Positions 32,637-43,482 of a stretch of 64,000 bases of DNA are shown here, in pieces (position 1 is the stretch's first letter; each line of letters starts with the position of its first letter). Source of the stretch: Portulaca oleracea (lineage: Eukaryota > Streptophyta > Magnoliopsida > Caryophyllales > Portulacaceae). The stretch lies in NCBI GenBank assembly GCA_029582165.1, contig CM055884.1, positions 11,102,537 to 11,166,536 on the forward strand, read 5' to 3'. The notes beneath the pieces were generated by a model. The model had not been told where the DNA came from and searched no databases. It saw nothing but the letters and a program-made list of their open reading frames with translations. A program made the translations under genes and the position numbers.

Positions 32637-33453
32637 ATTTGGGGATTCCTTGGATAGAAATTTCTCAAAAAATGACTTGGAGGTACCTATCATTTTACGA
32701 AAATGATTTCTAGGACCCCATATTTTGAAAACTGATTTTGAGGTCCCTTTCTTTATGTGTTAATAATTATCAAGACCCACTATTTTAATAAAAACCTATT
32801 AAAAGGGGTATTAACTTTTTATATTTATAGAAAAGGGTTTAAAACAAGGACCTTTTATGCAAAAATATGATTTTTTGATATTTTTATTAAAACAGGTTAA
32901 AATAAACACTCTTAACTCTTTGTGATAATTTTAATGGTATTAATTATCACAATCTACTACTTATGCCTCAAAAATTGTATTTTCTGTGGTTATAAGCTCA
33001 CCATGCTTAGGAAAAATATTAAACTTAACTAGAGAACTTTGACTGATATCTTAACGTAGTATTAAAGTTATCATAAGCAAGTACAAATTTTTGAGGTATA
33101 AGTAGTTGATTGTGATAACTAATACCATTAAAATTATCACAAAGAGTTAAAAGTGTTTATTTTAACCTATTTTAATAAAAATCTCAAAAAATCATATTTT
33201 CGCATAAAAGGCCCTTGTTTTAAACATTTTTCTATAAATATAAAAAGTTATTACCCCTTTTAATAGGTTTTTATTAAAATAGTGGGTCTTAATAATTTTT
33301 TTTTGAAAACGGGTCCTAATAATTATTAGTACATAAAGAAAGAAACGTCAAAATCAGTTTTCAAAATATGGGATTCTAGAAATTATTTTCACAAAATGAG
33401 AGATACTTCCAAGTCATTTTTTGAAAATTTCTGCATAAAAGGCCAAAATAAAA
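32637..33453. mobile_element. 800-bp foldback element
   Basis: The left arm 32655-32980 and right arm 33080-33440 are reverse complements with scattered changes. Examples are CAAAAAATGACTTGG against CCAAGTCATTTTTTG, CCATATTTTGAAAACTGATTTT against AAAATCAGTTTTCAAAATATGG (first 20 shown of each matter), and the ATTTTAATGGTATTA region against TAATACCATTAAAAT. About 100 bp of unpaired centre. It has no coding capacity. A shorter element with the same CCCTATATTTTGA-type ends is at 58035-58430. Confidence 0.75.
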
Positions 33454-34660
33454 AGGTCAAGCATTGATTTATTTTAGCAGATGCAAAATGAGAAGAGCAC
33501 GGATGGCATAAGTTAAAGGCACCACGTACGTTTAGTTTGGGGTTCCCAACACGAAATTCAGCGTCGTGTCTCCTCGTAAGACAATAAGTAGCCGCCTTCT
33601 TCTAACGAAGTACACTGTCTTCACTGCCGACTGTCCTTCCAAAAATCCAACAGAATATTTCAAAGTGGACCCCACCTTTCCCATTTTATTTGACCACCAC
33701 CGCAAAATTCACTCGGTCAAATTTGGGACCAGAAATTGGTACCCGTACTCGTTTTCTGCATCGAACAGAACAAAGCTGAGCTTGAGTCTGAGTTGGGATA
33801 ATATGATTAAGAAATATTGTGTTTGAATATGCAGTTTATTTAATTAATAAGAGAAGCAAGCTTAGATCATATTGAAATTTTTTAGGCAAGACAAATTCGG
33901 GTAGGAGGAAATTTTGCATGCGCTATCAATGGATTGTCTGGGCTCTGTCTGAGTTGTGTCATGTTCAGGTCAGCGAGGTTTAAGTTAAGTCGGATTTGAG
34001 CATGTGTCAGTGGGGAGATTTCGGATCACTTTATTTTTAATTGCATAAGCCTATCTAGCAATTTGATAAAGATCCATCCGGCTGCATCCAATTTGATTGA
34101 GTCATTAAGTCCATTTTGGGTCAATTTTTTATTATGACAATTTCATGCTTGGTCAAGTCGAATTTGGGTGGATATTTATGTAAGGTCAGTTTTATCAAGT
34201 CATCCAACCCTGAGACTTCCAAATATCAGACATGGCTTTTTCAAGCCCGACTAATGTAGTGTGTCGGTTCACACCTTTAAAGGTATTTGACATGTTTAGT
34301 TATGTCTTAATATATTTGAATAGGCCCATCTATTATGACCCGCTTAACTTTATCTAGACTCGGAGTCATTACAACTATTTATAAATAAAAAAAATACTTA
34401 ATAGCAATTATATAAGCAGTTGAATACTGTAAATAGTTGAAAGTGATTAAAGACAATTTGATGTGATTAATGATTAGTCGAATGCCTTAACAAACACATT
34501 TCAGACTTCAATGTTATATTAGAGCATAAATTTTATAAATACAAAAGATTTATAACAGAGAGAGTCTTTTTTTCATTTATCAAATTGCAATAATTGTAGA
34601 GTTTGAACATAAATATATTTTTAAAATTTGGTACGTTTAGTATTTTTATTTTCAACAAGT
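33454..34660. other. Gene-free region with a more GC-rich island
   Basis: 33480-33830 is less AT-rich than its surroundings and holds an 86-codon plus frame (33566-33826) without recognisable domain. It may be a leftover of a gene or a 5' untranslated region. 33900-34380 contains repeated GGTCAAGTC/AAGTCG-type words typical of decayed dispersed repeats. Confidence 0.35.
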
Positions 34661-34663
34661 GGA

Positions 34664-35035
34664 CCTACTATTAAATATTATTTTTAACAATTCCATATTC
34701 TACATCACAAACTAAGGTAATGGGCACCAATAGAGAAAATACTTTTATTTTGAACTTTTCTATTGAACTTATTCTAAGCTATTTAAACCAAATTTATTTA
34801 TGATTTTATAGTACTAAATTCTATTTAAATATTTATTTACGATTTTAGAGTACCAAACCACGTTTTAGAGTTTTATTTAAATATTATTTTTAACAATTCC
34901 ATATTCCACTTTAGAGTATCACAACAAAGAAAAAGTAAGATAATGAGCATGCATAGAGAAAATATTTTCATTTTGAACTTTTCTATTGAACTTATTCTAA
35001 GCTATCTAAACCAAATTTATTTATAATTTTATTAG
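34664..35035. repeat. Tandem duplication of about 220 bp
   Basis: The series TTAAATATTATTTTTAACAA, ATTCCATATTC, ATAGAGAAAATA, TTTTGAACTTTTCTATTG and AACTTATTCTAAGCTAT occurs in the same order at 34671-34800 and 34870-35015, with small differences. Confidence 0.8.
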
Positions 35036-35237
35036 AGAACTAATTCCACCAACCCCCCCCCCCCAACCAAAAAAAGGAAAAAAGAAAGAAAAAAAGAACA
35101 AGCACAAAAATAGCAAGAAACATAACATAACAATGAAATAGCAACAAAAAGGGAAAAGAATCACGGAATTAATCAAAACTAAAATCAATATTCTCAAATC
35201 CTATTCAAATGAGGTATGGACCGATAAAATGTACAAT

Positions 35238-35506
35238 AATTTTTATGTAAGACCGTCTCATAGTCTCACTATAAATTTATCGTAAGATGTATAATATTTT
35301 GGTGACTATTTATGAATACATGGGTGACAAATAATTTATTTGAGTTGACTTTGGTAAAAGTCATCATTAGATAAATTATTAGTCACATTCGTATTAGAAA
35401 ATCATTCTAATATCACTAATTAATCATAGTAAAATATTAAAAAGGTCACCATGTGAGTAATTTGTCTCACAATAAGTTTACATGAAACGGTCTTATACTA
35501 GAATTT
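35238..35506. mobile_element. MITE with TAAGACCGTCTCA ends, copy 1
   Basis: Left TTTTTATGTAAGACCGTCTC, right AAACGGTCTTATACTAGAA, with inner ATAAATTTATCGTAAGA and CTCACAATAAGTTTA also inverted. Related copies at 36161-36639 and 51646-51872. Superfamily not assigned. Confidence 0.7.
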
Positions 35507-35889
35507 GCGTGAAATGTAAAGTTTTACTCTTAAATACTGTAATTTAGAGAGATTAACTCTAATTGACTCAAAATTTAGAAATCATTCGTTACTCACTATC
35601 CTATGGAAAAGAAAAGCAGAGAAAACTTAATTAATAACTTTTTACATTAATCTACATTCTAAATTGAAAAAAAATCTTTTTCAACTATTCAAATTATGTT
35701 GATACTATCTTCGTTATGTAAATTTCTCAATATATGTAATGATTTGTTAAGTGAAACTAGCATCATCAAATTTGCAACGAAAAAATACTTTTTTAAAAAT
35801 ATAATTTTATAATATTTTTGAAAATATATTGTTAGAAAATGACGATCGAAGCCTTGTGTTGCAGACCGTGAAAAGTTAAGAGACATATA

Positions 35890-36145
35890 CTCCCTCTATT
35901 TCATATTAATTGTCGTCTTTTCGAAAATTATACAGTTAAACTTTAAAATTTTTGACCATAAAATTCTTAATATATACAATGACTTATTATATAAAATTAT
36001 TACTATTAGATTCGTAACCAAAAATATTATCCTAAAAGTAAAATATTGTAATTGTTAATAAAATATTACACAAAAAAATTTCAATCTAAGACTGACATTA
36101 GAAAATGTGAAAATCAACTAGGTTACAAATCAATATGAGATGGAG
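35890..36145. mobile_element. Stowaway-type MITE
   Basis: Left CTCCCTCTATTTCATATTAA, right TCAATATGAGATGGAG, TA on both sides (35888-35889 and 36146-36147). 256 bp; same subfamily as 36646. Confidence 0.8.
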
Positions 36146-36160
36146 TATACTAAGGAATCG

Positions 36161-36639
36161 TAATTCTTATATAAGACAATCTCACTATAAATTTATCGTA
36201 AGACATATAATATTTGGTGATAATTTATAAATACAAGGGTGATTAATACTCCCTCCGTCCCAAATTAATTGACACTTTGACTGAATTTTGATCGTTAATT
36301 ACTCACACACTACAATGAGTTACAATATGAAATTACCATCATTAGAAAGATATTTTACTAACAATTACAATAAAACTAATTTCCTATTGTAACTTATTAT
36401 AATTTGTGAATAATTAACGGTCAAAATTTAGTCAAAATGTTAATTAATTTGGGACGGAGGGAGTGATTTATTTTGGTCAACTCAAATAAAAGTCACCTCT
36501 CGATAAATGATTAGTCACTTTCGTATTAAAAAGTTATTCTAATATCACTTATTAATCATGATAAAATATTAAAAAAAGTCATCCTAGGAAGATCTGTCTC
36601 ATAATAAGTTTACGTGAGACGATCTTATACCAGAATTTA
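36161..36639. mobile_element. MITE with TAAGAC ends, copy 2, carrying a nested Stowaway
   Basis: Left AATTCTTATATAAGACAATC, right GACGATCTTATACCAGAATT. Removing 36249-36463 gives a sequence colinear with the copy at 35238 (TATTTGGTGA...GGGTGA|TTATTTTGGTCAACTCAAATAAAAGTCA). Confidence 0.75.
36249..36463. mobile_element. Stowaway MITE nested in another MITE
   Basis: Left CTCCCTCCGTCCCAAATTAA, right TTAATTTGGGACGGAGGGAG, nearly perfect consensus ends. Left TA (36247-36248); right neighbour is TG, a worn TA. 215 bp; same family as the intron copy at 39002. Confidence 0.88.
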
Positions 36640-36645
36640 TAATTA

Positions 36646-36909
36646 CTCTATACGTTCTATATTAATTGTCGTCATATTTGGGAATCGTGCAGTCAAATTT
36701 AAAAATATTGACCACAAATTTCTCAATATATATAATGAGTTGTTATACAAAATTACCACCATTAGATTCGTAACGAAAAATATTATCATAAAAGTATAAT
36801 ATTGTAATTGTTAATAACATATTATGTAAGAAATTATCAAACAAAGAATGACATTGAAGATCCTGAAAATCAAAATTATGACAATTAATATGGAATGGAT
36901 AGGAGGAAG
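36646..36909. mobile_element. Stowaway-type MITE
   Basis: Left CTCTATACGTTCTATATTAA, right TTAATATGGAATGGATAGGAGGAAG (ends only 20 of these matter), TA at 36644-36645 and 36910-36911. Worn ends. Confidence 0.65.
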
Positions 36910-36929
36910 TATTGCACAATTAATATTAA

Positions 36930-37208
36930 TAGAGCCGGCAAAATTTTGACCGATTTGAAAAACCGAGTCTGGACATTTCGTATAAAATTTTTATATTGAA
37001 CAAATTGACCGAATATTCGGACATAATGTTTCACTTTTTTCTATTGTCCAAACCCGATTTTGACTTAAATTTAGCTTCATTCGAATTTTTCGACCTAGTT
37101 TGACCCAAATAAAAATTGGATCTAGACATCAATTTTTCACCTGATTTTTGACATTGACCAAATTTGACGGACTCAAATTGAACGGACCCGAATTTTTGCA
37201 CGGCTAAT
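36930..37208. mobile_element. Short repeat with TAGAGCCGGCAAAAT ends
   Basis: Left TAGAGCCGGCAAAATTTTG, right AATTTTTGCACGGCTA, inverted and imperfect. The interior has TTTGACC/GGTCAAA words. It lies directly upstream of the PRPP synthetase promoter. Possibly a hAT-type MITE; target duplication not clear. Confidence 0.5.
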
Positions 37209-37263
37209 ATAGAATGAAGGGAGCACCAACAAAAAGTGAAAAGAATCGCGGAATTATATTTAT

Positions 37264-37583
37264 TCCCCTCTATAAAAGAGGAAGGAAGGCAAGAGACGAC
37301 GTCGTAGAAGGCAGAGATTCGATTCCAATTTGGAGGGAGTGGGACTCACTCACAATCACAGAGACGCTACGAAATTCGAAGAGGATCCCGTCTCTCCGCA
37401 CAGAGGAAGGTCGACATTCTACCGCCATTCATACAAACACTCATCCCCCTCCTTCTCCTCCTATTTCTCTCTCTAAAATCCCACACATTCTCTCTCTAGA
37501 ACCCTAACCCTACGCTTCTCCTCACTCGTGTCGTCCCATCCCCATTTTTGTTGAATTCTGAAGGTTCCGATCGAGGTCCATCA
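37264..37583 (+). promoter_or_regulatory. Core promoter and 5' leader of the PRPP synthetase gene
   Basis: TATAAAAG at 37271-37278 in a CCCTCTATAAAAGAGGAAGG context, about 310 bp before the ATG. A pyrimidine-rich leader with CTCTCTCTAAAA and CTCTCTCTAGAACCC follows, common in plant 5' untranslated regions. Transcription start not determined. Confidence 0.5.
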
Positions 37584-40500
37584 ATGGCGGCAGCGTTGGC
37601 GCTTCGTTCCCCCTCTTCTTCTTCTTCTTCGTCGTCGTCGTCCTCTTGTTCTTCGTACTCTTCGGTGCAGTCCTTTTTCCGGAAAAATTCTGCGAATCGT
37701 TCGGCGCCATCTCGCCTCTGTTCTCGATTTACTGTTGTGAGTTGCTTGCTTTTCTCTCTTGATTGATTTTTTACTGTTTTTTTAATGATTATTGTTTGGA
37801 ATTTGGAGTTTTCAGCTTCGTTGCGGTTTTTGAATTTTGAGTTTTCATCGAGTCTAGCATCCTAAATTAGCTTTGAACTTTTCGCAATTGGATTGTTCTC
37901 GGTTCGCTGTTGTGAGTTGCTTGTTTTTCTCTCTCGCCTATTTTTTTTTAAATGTTTCGTTTGAATTTAAACTCACCATTGGAGATGGTCTTATTGTTTG
38001 GAATCGATTTGCGTTTGTAGGAGAATGGGAATTGTTTGATTTGAGCTTCTTTGCGGTTTTTGAATTTTGAGTTTCGTCGAGTCTAGCATCCTAAATTAAC
38101 TTTGAATTTTTCGTAATTGGATTGTTCTCGGTTCGCTGTTGTGAGTTGCTTGCTTTTCTCTATGTGTTGCTTGTTTATGTTTGGTTTGATGATTATTGTT
38201 TAAAATCGATCTGCGTTTGTAGGAGAGTTCATTGCGTTTTTTGAATTTTGATTTTTCGTCGACTCTGTCGCTCAAAGAAGCAGATAAAATTACCTTTGAA
38301 TTTTTTAAATTTTGGATTGTGTGAACGATATCAACTTCGATGCAGCTACTAATTTTGTTTTTGATACAGTGCACTGGATGCCTATTGAACCCAGAATCAA
38401 TTTATATTTGTAGGAAAGTGGGAGTTTTTGATTTCAGCTTCATTGTACAGTTTTCGTATTTCGAATTTTCGTCCACTATAGTAGCCAAAAAGAAATAGAA
38501 AAATCAACTTTGAAATTTAACTTTTGATCATCTGGAGCAAGTTCAATGAAACTATGAAAGGAGACAAATTGTGTCAGAAAATAAGAGCTTTCTGATTTAT
38601 GAGAGTTTCTTTTTTTTTTTTAAAGAAAAAAAACTTGTTTCAGTGCTATTGAAGACGCATGGAATTTTTATGAATGATTTGATTTTAATTCGATATGAAA
38701 AAAAGATGTTTTTGTAGGGAGGTTGGGACTGTTCATTAGAAAGTGATAGTTTAACGTCTCCTTTCTAAGTTTTTGAAGGTCATTGTTTTTTTCAATTTAA
38801 TAGGAAAAATTCAGGTTGGGGTCGAATTTAAATGAGATAATGTTTATTATGCTGCCAGCCTGAATTTTTTAAGGCCCCAGAAACTATTGTTTGTCCATGT
38901 GTGAATTTGGGGTGGAGATAGACAATTGTGGACCCAATCTAAATCTTGGTCACAATTGGGTTGAGTGGTATAGACTTGAGACATGTGAAACTTTGTGTGT
39001 ACTACCTCCGTCCCTAAATGAATGTCAATTTGACTAAATTTTAACCGTTGATTACTCATAGATTAATAATGTGTTACAATATGAAATTACCACTGTTGGA
39101 AAGATATTTCACTGAAAAATCTGATGGTGTTAATTTTATATTGTAACTCATTATAATTTATGAGTAATTAACGGTCAAAACTTAGTCAAAGTGACACTCA
39201 TTTAGGGACGGAGGTAGTAGATTGTAATATACGGGTGGAGATTTAATGACCGTTACCTAGGTTTTTGGGGTTAGGTGAATTCAGTTACATATCCTAAGCA
39301 AAATATTCATTAGCATGCAAGTATGCCAAGGCATGTGTAAGTGTGTAACGAATCAAACCATTGTATGCGTATAAAACCGAAATTGCTCGCAGTTAGTTAT
39401 ATGCATATTTTTATCCTCAACCGGGCATTTGTAGTCTTCAAAAGAAGATCAATATGATCCTCCTAATCAAATGTTATATGAGTACTCTTTAGTATGTAAT
39501 GACCTTCTGTGGAGGGCATGGTTAGAGTTAAGGTGGGTTCGGGGGTTAAGCGACCCCGCTTTTTGAAAAAAGAAAATATATATTGATGTTTTTGTACTAA
39601 AATATATTTATATAATATTTGTTATAATTTGTTATAATTCATAAAAAGTCATGAAATTTCAATTGTTTGAGCGATTAGTTCAGTATTTTTATTATCTAAG
39701 ACTTTATTATGTTCACTTAATTTTAATTTTGTGAAGTGTTAAATATTACTGACGATAGTTTTACTTCTAAGAAAATACGATTATTGTTTATAGATCTATT
39801 TTGATTTTTATTTGTCAAATTTAGAAGCATTCTTGAGTCTTTACTTAACTTAATTAGATTAATTTGATTGTTTGTATCAATATCCAGTTGACTTCTATTG
39901 CATTTGTTAGTTATTACCTATGTTTGTGTTAAATTGTGGTTACTGTTCTTAACTTTTGTGTCTATGAATAATATTTTATGCTTATACATTTCAATTTTGA
40001 TTATATGCGAATGTGATGTCAATTACTTGAATTTTGGGTTAGTTAGGGGTAACTGTTGAATCTTCTTAAATAAGTTGATAGCAACTTTTATTTGTTATTT
40101 AAGTTAAAATGCAAAAATTGAAGAAAAATATCTTTAAATTTTGACATCTCTAAATTTAGTTCCTGGATTCGCCTCTCTTTATATATAAAGTTTTCAATTA
40201 TTCATTTTTAAATTTTGACCCCTCTAAATTTAGTTCCTCGATACGCCTCTAGTGGAGGGGTTTGGCTTGTCCTCAATGAAAAGTTCAAACCAGACACTGT
40301 GCCCCTATTCAACAACTAACTATTAGTTATTTGAATTAGATGTCAACTGTTTGGATTGGCTGCTTGTCTTAGTGGTTTGCAATAAAGTGTTCCGTCAATT
40401 GTTCAACAACTAACTCTAGTAGCCCCAAAAGGAGTTGTTGAGGCCAAATAACTTTTAGTGAACCCCCCCCCCCCCAAAAAAAAAAAGACGGTTCTACTGT

Positions 40501-43482
40501 TGTTTAACTATGAATTTGTTCTGTGGGTCTTCATTAGAAATGCGATGGAGCCGAGCCATTGAAGTTGGCAAATGGAAGGCCACCAGTCCCTATTCTTGAT
40601 GGCCAAAGCCTACCAAAATTCTTGAGTTCAGGACGGCTGGATGATCCTGTAAATAGGAGCAGCACAAGGTTGAAACTGTTTTCTGGCTTAGCAAATCCTG
40701 CACTGGCTAAGGTCCCCTCAAAAATACATTTCTTTTTGCAATACTGAAGCCATATAAACTTTCGATCCAAATAAAGAAACCTGATTTGTTTTCCGGGTAA
40801 TGCTCGATTTGTAGGAGATTGCATGGTACATGGGTCTAGAGCTTGGGAAGATCAAGATAAAGCGGTTTGCAGATGGCGAAATTTATGTGCAGCTGCAGGA
40901 GAGTGTGAGAGGATGTGATGTATTTCTCATCCAGCCTACTTGTCCTCCTGCTAATGAGAACCTCATGGAGCTCCTAATCATGATTGATGCTTGTCGTAGA
41001 GCTTCCGCCAAAAACATAACTGCGGTCATCCCTTACTTTGGTTATGCCAGAGCCGATAGGAAGGTGAGTAATACTTTGTTTTGCTGAATTCATTCTGTGA
41101 TTTATGGGAAGCGATATTAATGGAAGAGGCTATTTGTAATTGGAACTGGGAAGTAATAAACTCATGTTTGCGGAGGTTGTGAGGGGGGTGGAAGGGTCAC
41201 TCTTAAGCTTTACATCACTTTGTAAACCATCATGTTAGACATGCTTTGCTATTTCAAATTATGTCCATAATTTGGATAGCTGAAAAGGACATATTTGTAC
41301 AGCTTAAATTGTAATGGACATGAGCAAACTGTCTCGCTTAACCTTTTCTACTTCGATTATGAAATCTTGGGTCAATTGAAACCAGAATCTCGAGGTAAGA
41401 ATGCTACATCTGACGCCAAACACCCCAATTTGCAGAGGGACTTTTTGGGGTATTGGATTTGGATGTTTTCTAAGTAATGCTTTCTTCGTGTATTTTGTTC
41501 TTCTAGTTTGATTCCTGACATATTTGCTTATTTCTGATTTTCTCCTGATGATCTCAGACTCAAGGGCGAGAGTCCATTGCCGCCAAACTAGTTGCAAATC
41601 TCATCACAGAAGCCGGAGCAAACAGGGTTCTGGCATGCGATCTGCACTCTGGCCAGTCCATGGGATATTTTGACATTCCTGTAGATCATGTATACTGTCA
41701 GGTACACATCCCTGCCTATTGTTTTTTATTTTTTCTTCTATCATCATGTTTAATCCCGAAAACTTGCATTTAATTTCTAGTATTTTTTGTTGATCTGTAT
41801 ATATGCAGCCTGTGATACTTGATTACTTAGCCAGCAAGAACATCGCCTCAAGTGATTTGGTCGTGGTCTCCCCTGATGTTGGAGGAGTTGCCAGGGCTCG
41901 TGCTTTTGCCAAGAAATTGTCCGATGCTCCCTTGGCCATTGTGGATAAAAGACGGCATGCACACAACGTGGCAGAGGTAAGTAATTGCTTGATTTGCTTC
42001 TGCTGTGAACATTACTGTTTTGCAACGGGATTTTGAAGTATCGGATTTGGATTTTATTCTGTATCATGGGTTGTTGCTCGAGTCTTTTGAGGAGTATCTG
42101 ACATGAGCAAAATTGTACAGGTGATGAATCTAATTGGGGATGTGAGAGGAAAAGTTGCTGTTATGGTGGACGACATGATCGACACTGCAGGCAAGTGATC
42201 ATCTCTGTGCTCTTCGATTCAATAAAAATGACTTCTCTTACATTTCATACCAAGGGGATATAAAGGAAAGCCGCTTTGAAAAGAGATGAGAAAATGAGAA
42301 ATACATAGAAATACATTTGCTCCTTAAAGTGTATATTTGATTGGCAATACAGTTAAGTATGATATTGGTGACTGTAGGCACAATTACAAAAGGTGCAGAA
42401 CTTCTGCATGAAGAGGGTGCTAGAGAAGTGTATGCCTGTTGTACTCATGCTGTTTTCAGGTAACAGTTTCTCCTCCAGTATGCCGACTACACTGCTTGTT
42501 TATCCATGTGTTTTGCCATTTTTAGAGACTGGAAAATTAGATTGAGGGTCTTTTCTCCTTGTTGATCACTTTCAAGCCTCACTTAATCCCAGGAGTAGAA
42601 CTGCTACATCAGAACCAACCCCCCTCCCCCCCTCTCCCCCAAACACACACACACACACACACCTCGGTTTTACTGGAACACTATGATTGTTACAAGACAT
42701 GGACTCAATTTCTCTGCACAATCCTTTTATGAGTGAAACTGCTACATCAGACCCCCACCCCAGTTATATGTTACCCCGGTTGTGCTACAAATTTACTATG
42801 ATTGTTACAAGACATGGACTCGTTTTCTTTGCACAATCCTTTCATTAGTGAAACTGCTACATCAGACCCCCACCCCGGTTATAGTGTTACCCCGGTTTTA
42901 CTACAACACTGCTATGATTGTTACAAGATATGGACTCATTTTATTTGCACAATCCTTTCACGAGTAAAACTGCTACATCGGACCTCAACCCCGGTTTTAC
43001 TACAACACTATGATTATTACAAGACATGGACTCATTTTCACTTCACAATCAAATTCACCATCCTTTTCGACGGACCCAAGTTTAGAAATCGTTCACCCCT
43101 AGTGCTCTACGCTAGAGGCTTAATAAGACATTTTACTTCAATCCATTACAATCTAAGTTGAAAAGACAATGATCTAAGTTGAAAAAACAATCTTTTTGAC
43201 CCCTGCCCCGGTTTTACGACAACACTCCTATGATTATTACATTACAATTCATGGACTCATTTTGTCTTCCCAATCTTTGTTGTTTATCGCACATATTGCA
43301 GCCCACCAGCAATCGAGAGATTGTCGAGCGGGATATTCCAAGAAGTGATCATCACAAACACACTGCCAGTAGCCGAGAAGAACTCTTTCCGGCAGTTGAC
43401 AGTTCTTTCGACCGCCAACCTGTTGGGTGAGACCATCTGGAGGGTCCACGACGACTGTTCAGTTAGCAGCATATTTCAGTGA
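37584..43482 (+). CDS. PRS: Ribose-phosphate pyrophosphokinase (PRPP synthetase), class I, plastid-type leader
   Basis: Transfers diphosphate from ATP to ribose 5-phosphate, making PRPP for nucleotide, His and Trp synthesis. Model: exons 37584-37736, 40538-40711, 40815-41063, 41558-41701, 41809-41976, 42121-42190, 42378-42459 and 43302-43482; 1,221 nt, 406 residues. All junctions keep frame. Residues 1-51 are Ser-rich (a run of 11 Ser) with Arg and Ala, like a chloroplast transit peptide. Core motifs: [27 protein letters not shown] (184-192), [19 protein letters not shown] (from 220), [13 protein letters not shown], and the PRPP loop DDMIDTAGT (313-321). It ends SVSSIFQ. Length and C terminus match plant PRS1/2/5-type enzymes. 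All donors are GT except intron 6, which is GC. Intron 1 (2.8 kb) holds a Stowaway MITE and a hAT-type insertion; intron 7 holds a minisatellite. The gene converges with the phosphatase gene at 45096. Which paralogue it is cannot be decided here. Confidence 0.93.
39002..39217. mobile_element. Stowaway MITE in PRPP synthetase intron 1
   Basis: Left CTACCTCCGTCCCTAAATGA, right TCATTTAGGGACGGAGGTAG, with perfect TA duplication (39000-39001 and 39218-39219). 216 bp. The interior resembles 36249-36463 (TTACAATATGAAATTACCA). Confidence 0.92.
39517..40251. mobile_element. hAT-type insertion in PRPP synthetase intron 1
   Basis: Flanked by a perfect 8-bp duplication, GTGGAGGG, at 39509-39516 and 40252-40259. 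The left part has GGGTTCGGGGGTTAAGCGACCCC and the right part has TGACCCCTCTAAATTTAG ... CGCCTCTA, words typical of plant hAT-derived repeats. AAATTTTGA...CTCTAAATTTAGTTCCT is present twice (about 40135-40170 and 40205-40240). No transposase frame is visible. 735 bp. Confidence 0.7.
42594..43285. repeat. Minisatellite in PRPP synthetase intron 7
   Basis: Four tandem units of about 95-116 bp share GAAACTGCTACATCAGACC, CCCCGGTTTTACTACAACAC and TATGATTGTTACAAGACAT (anchor starts near 42682, 42797, 42913 and 43008). A partial fifth unit at about 43205-43270 comes just before the exon 8 acceptor. The first unit also holds a (CA)n run at 42647-42662. Confidence 0.85.
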
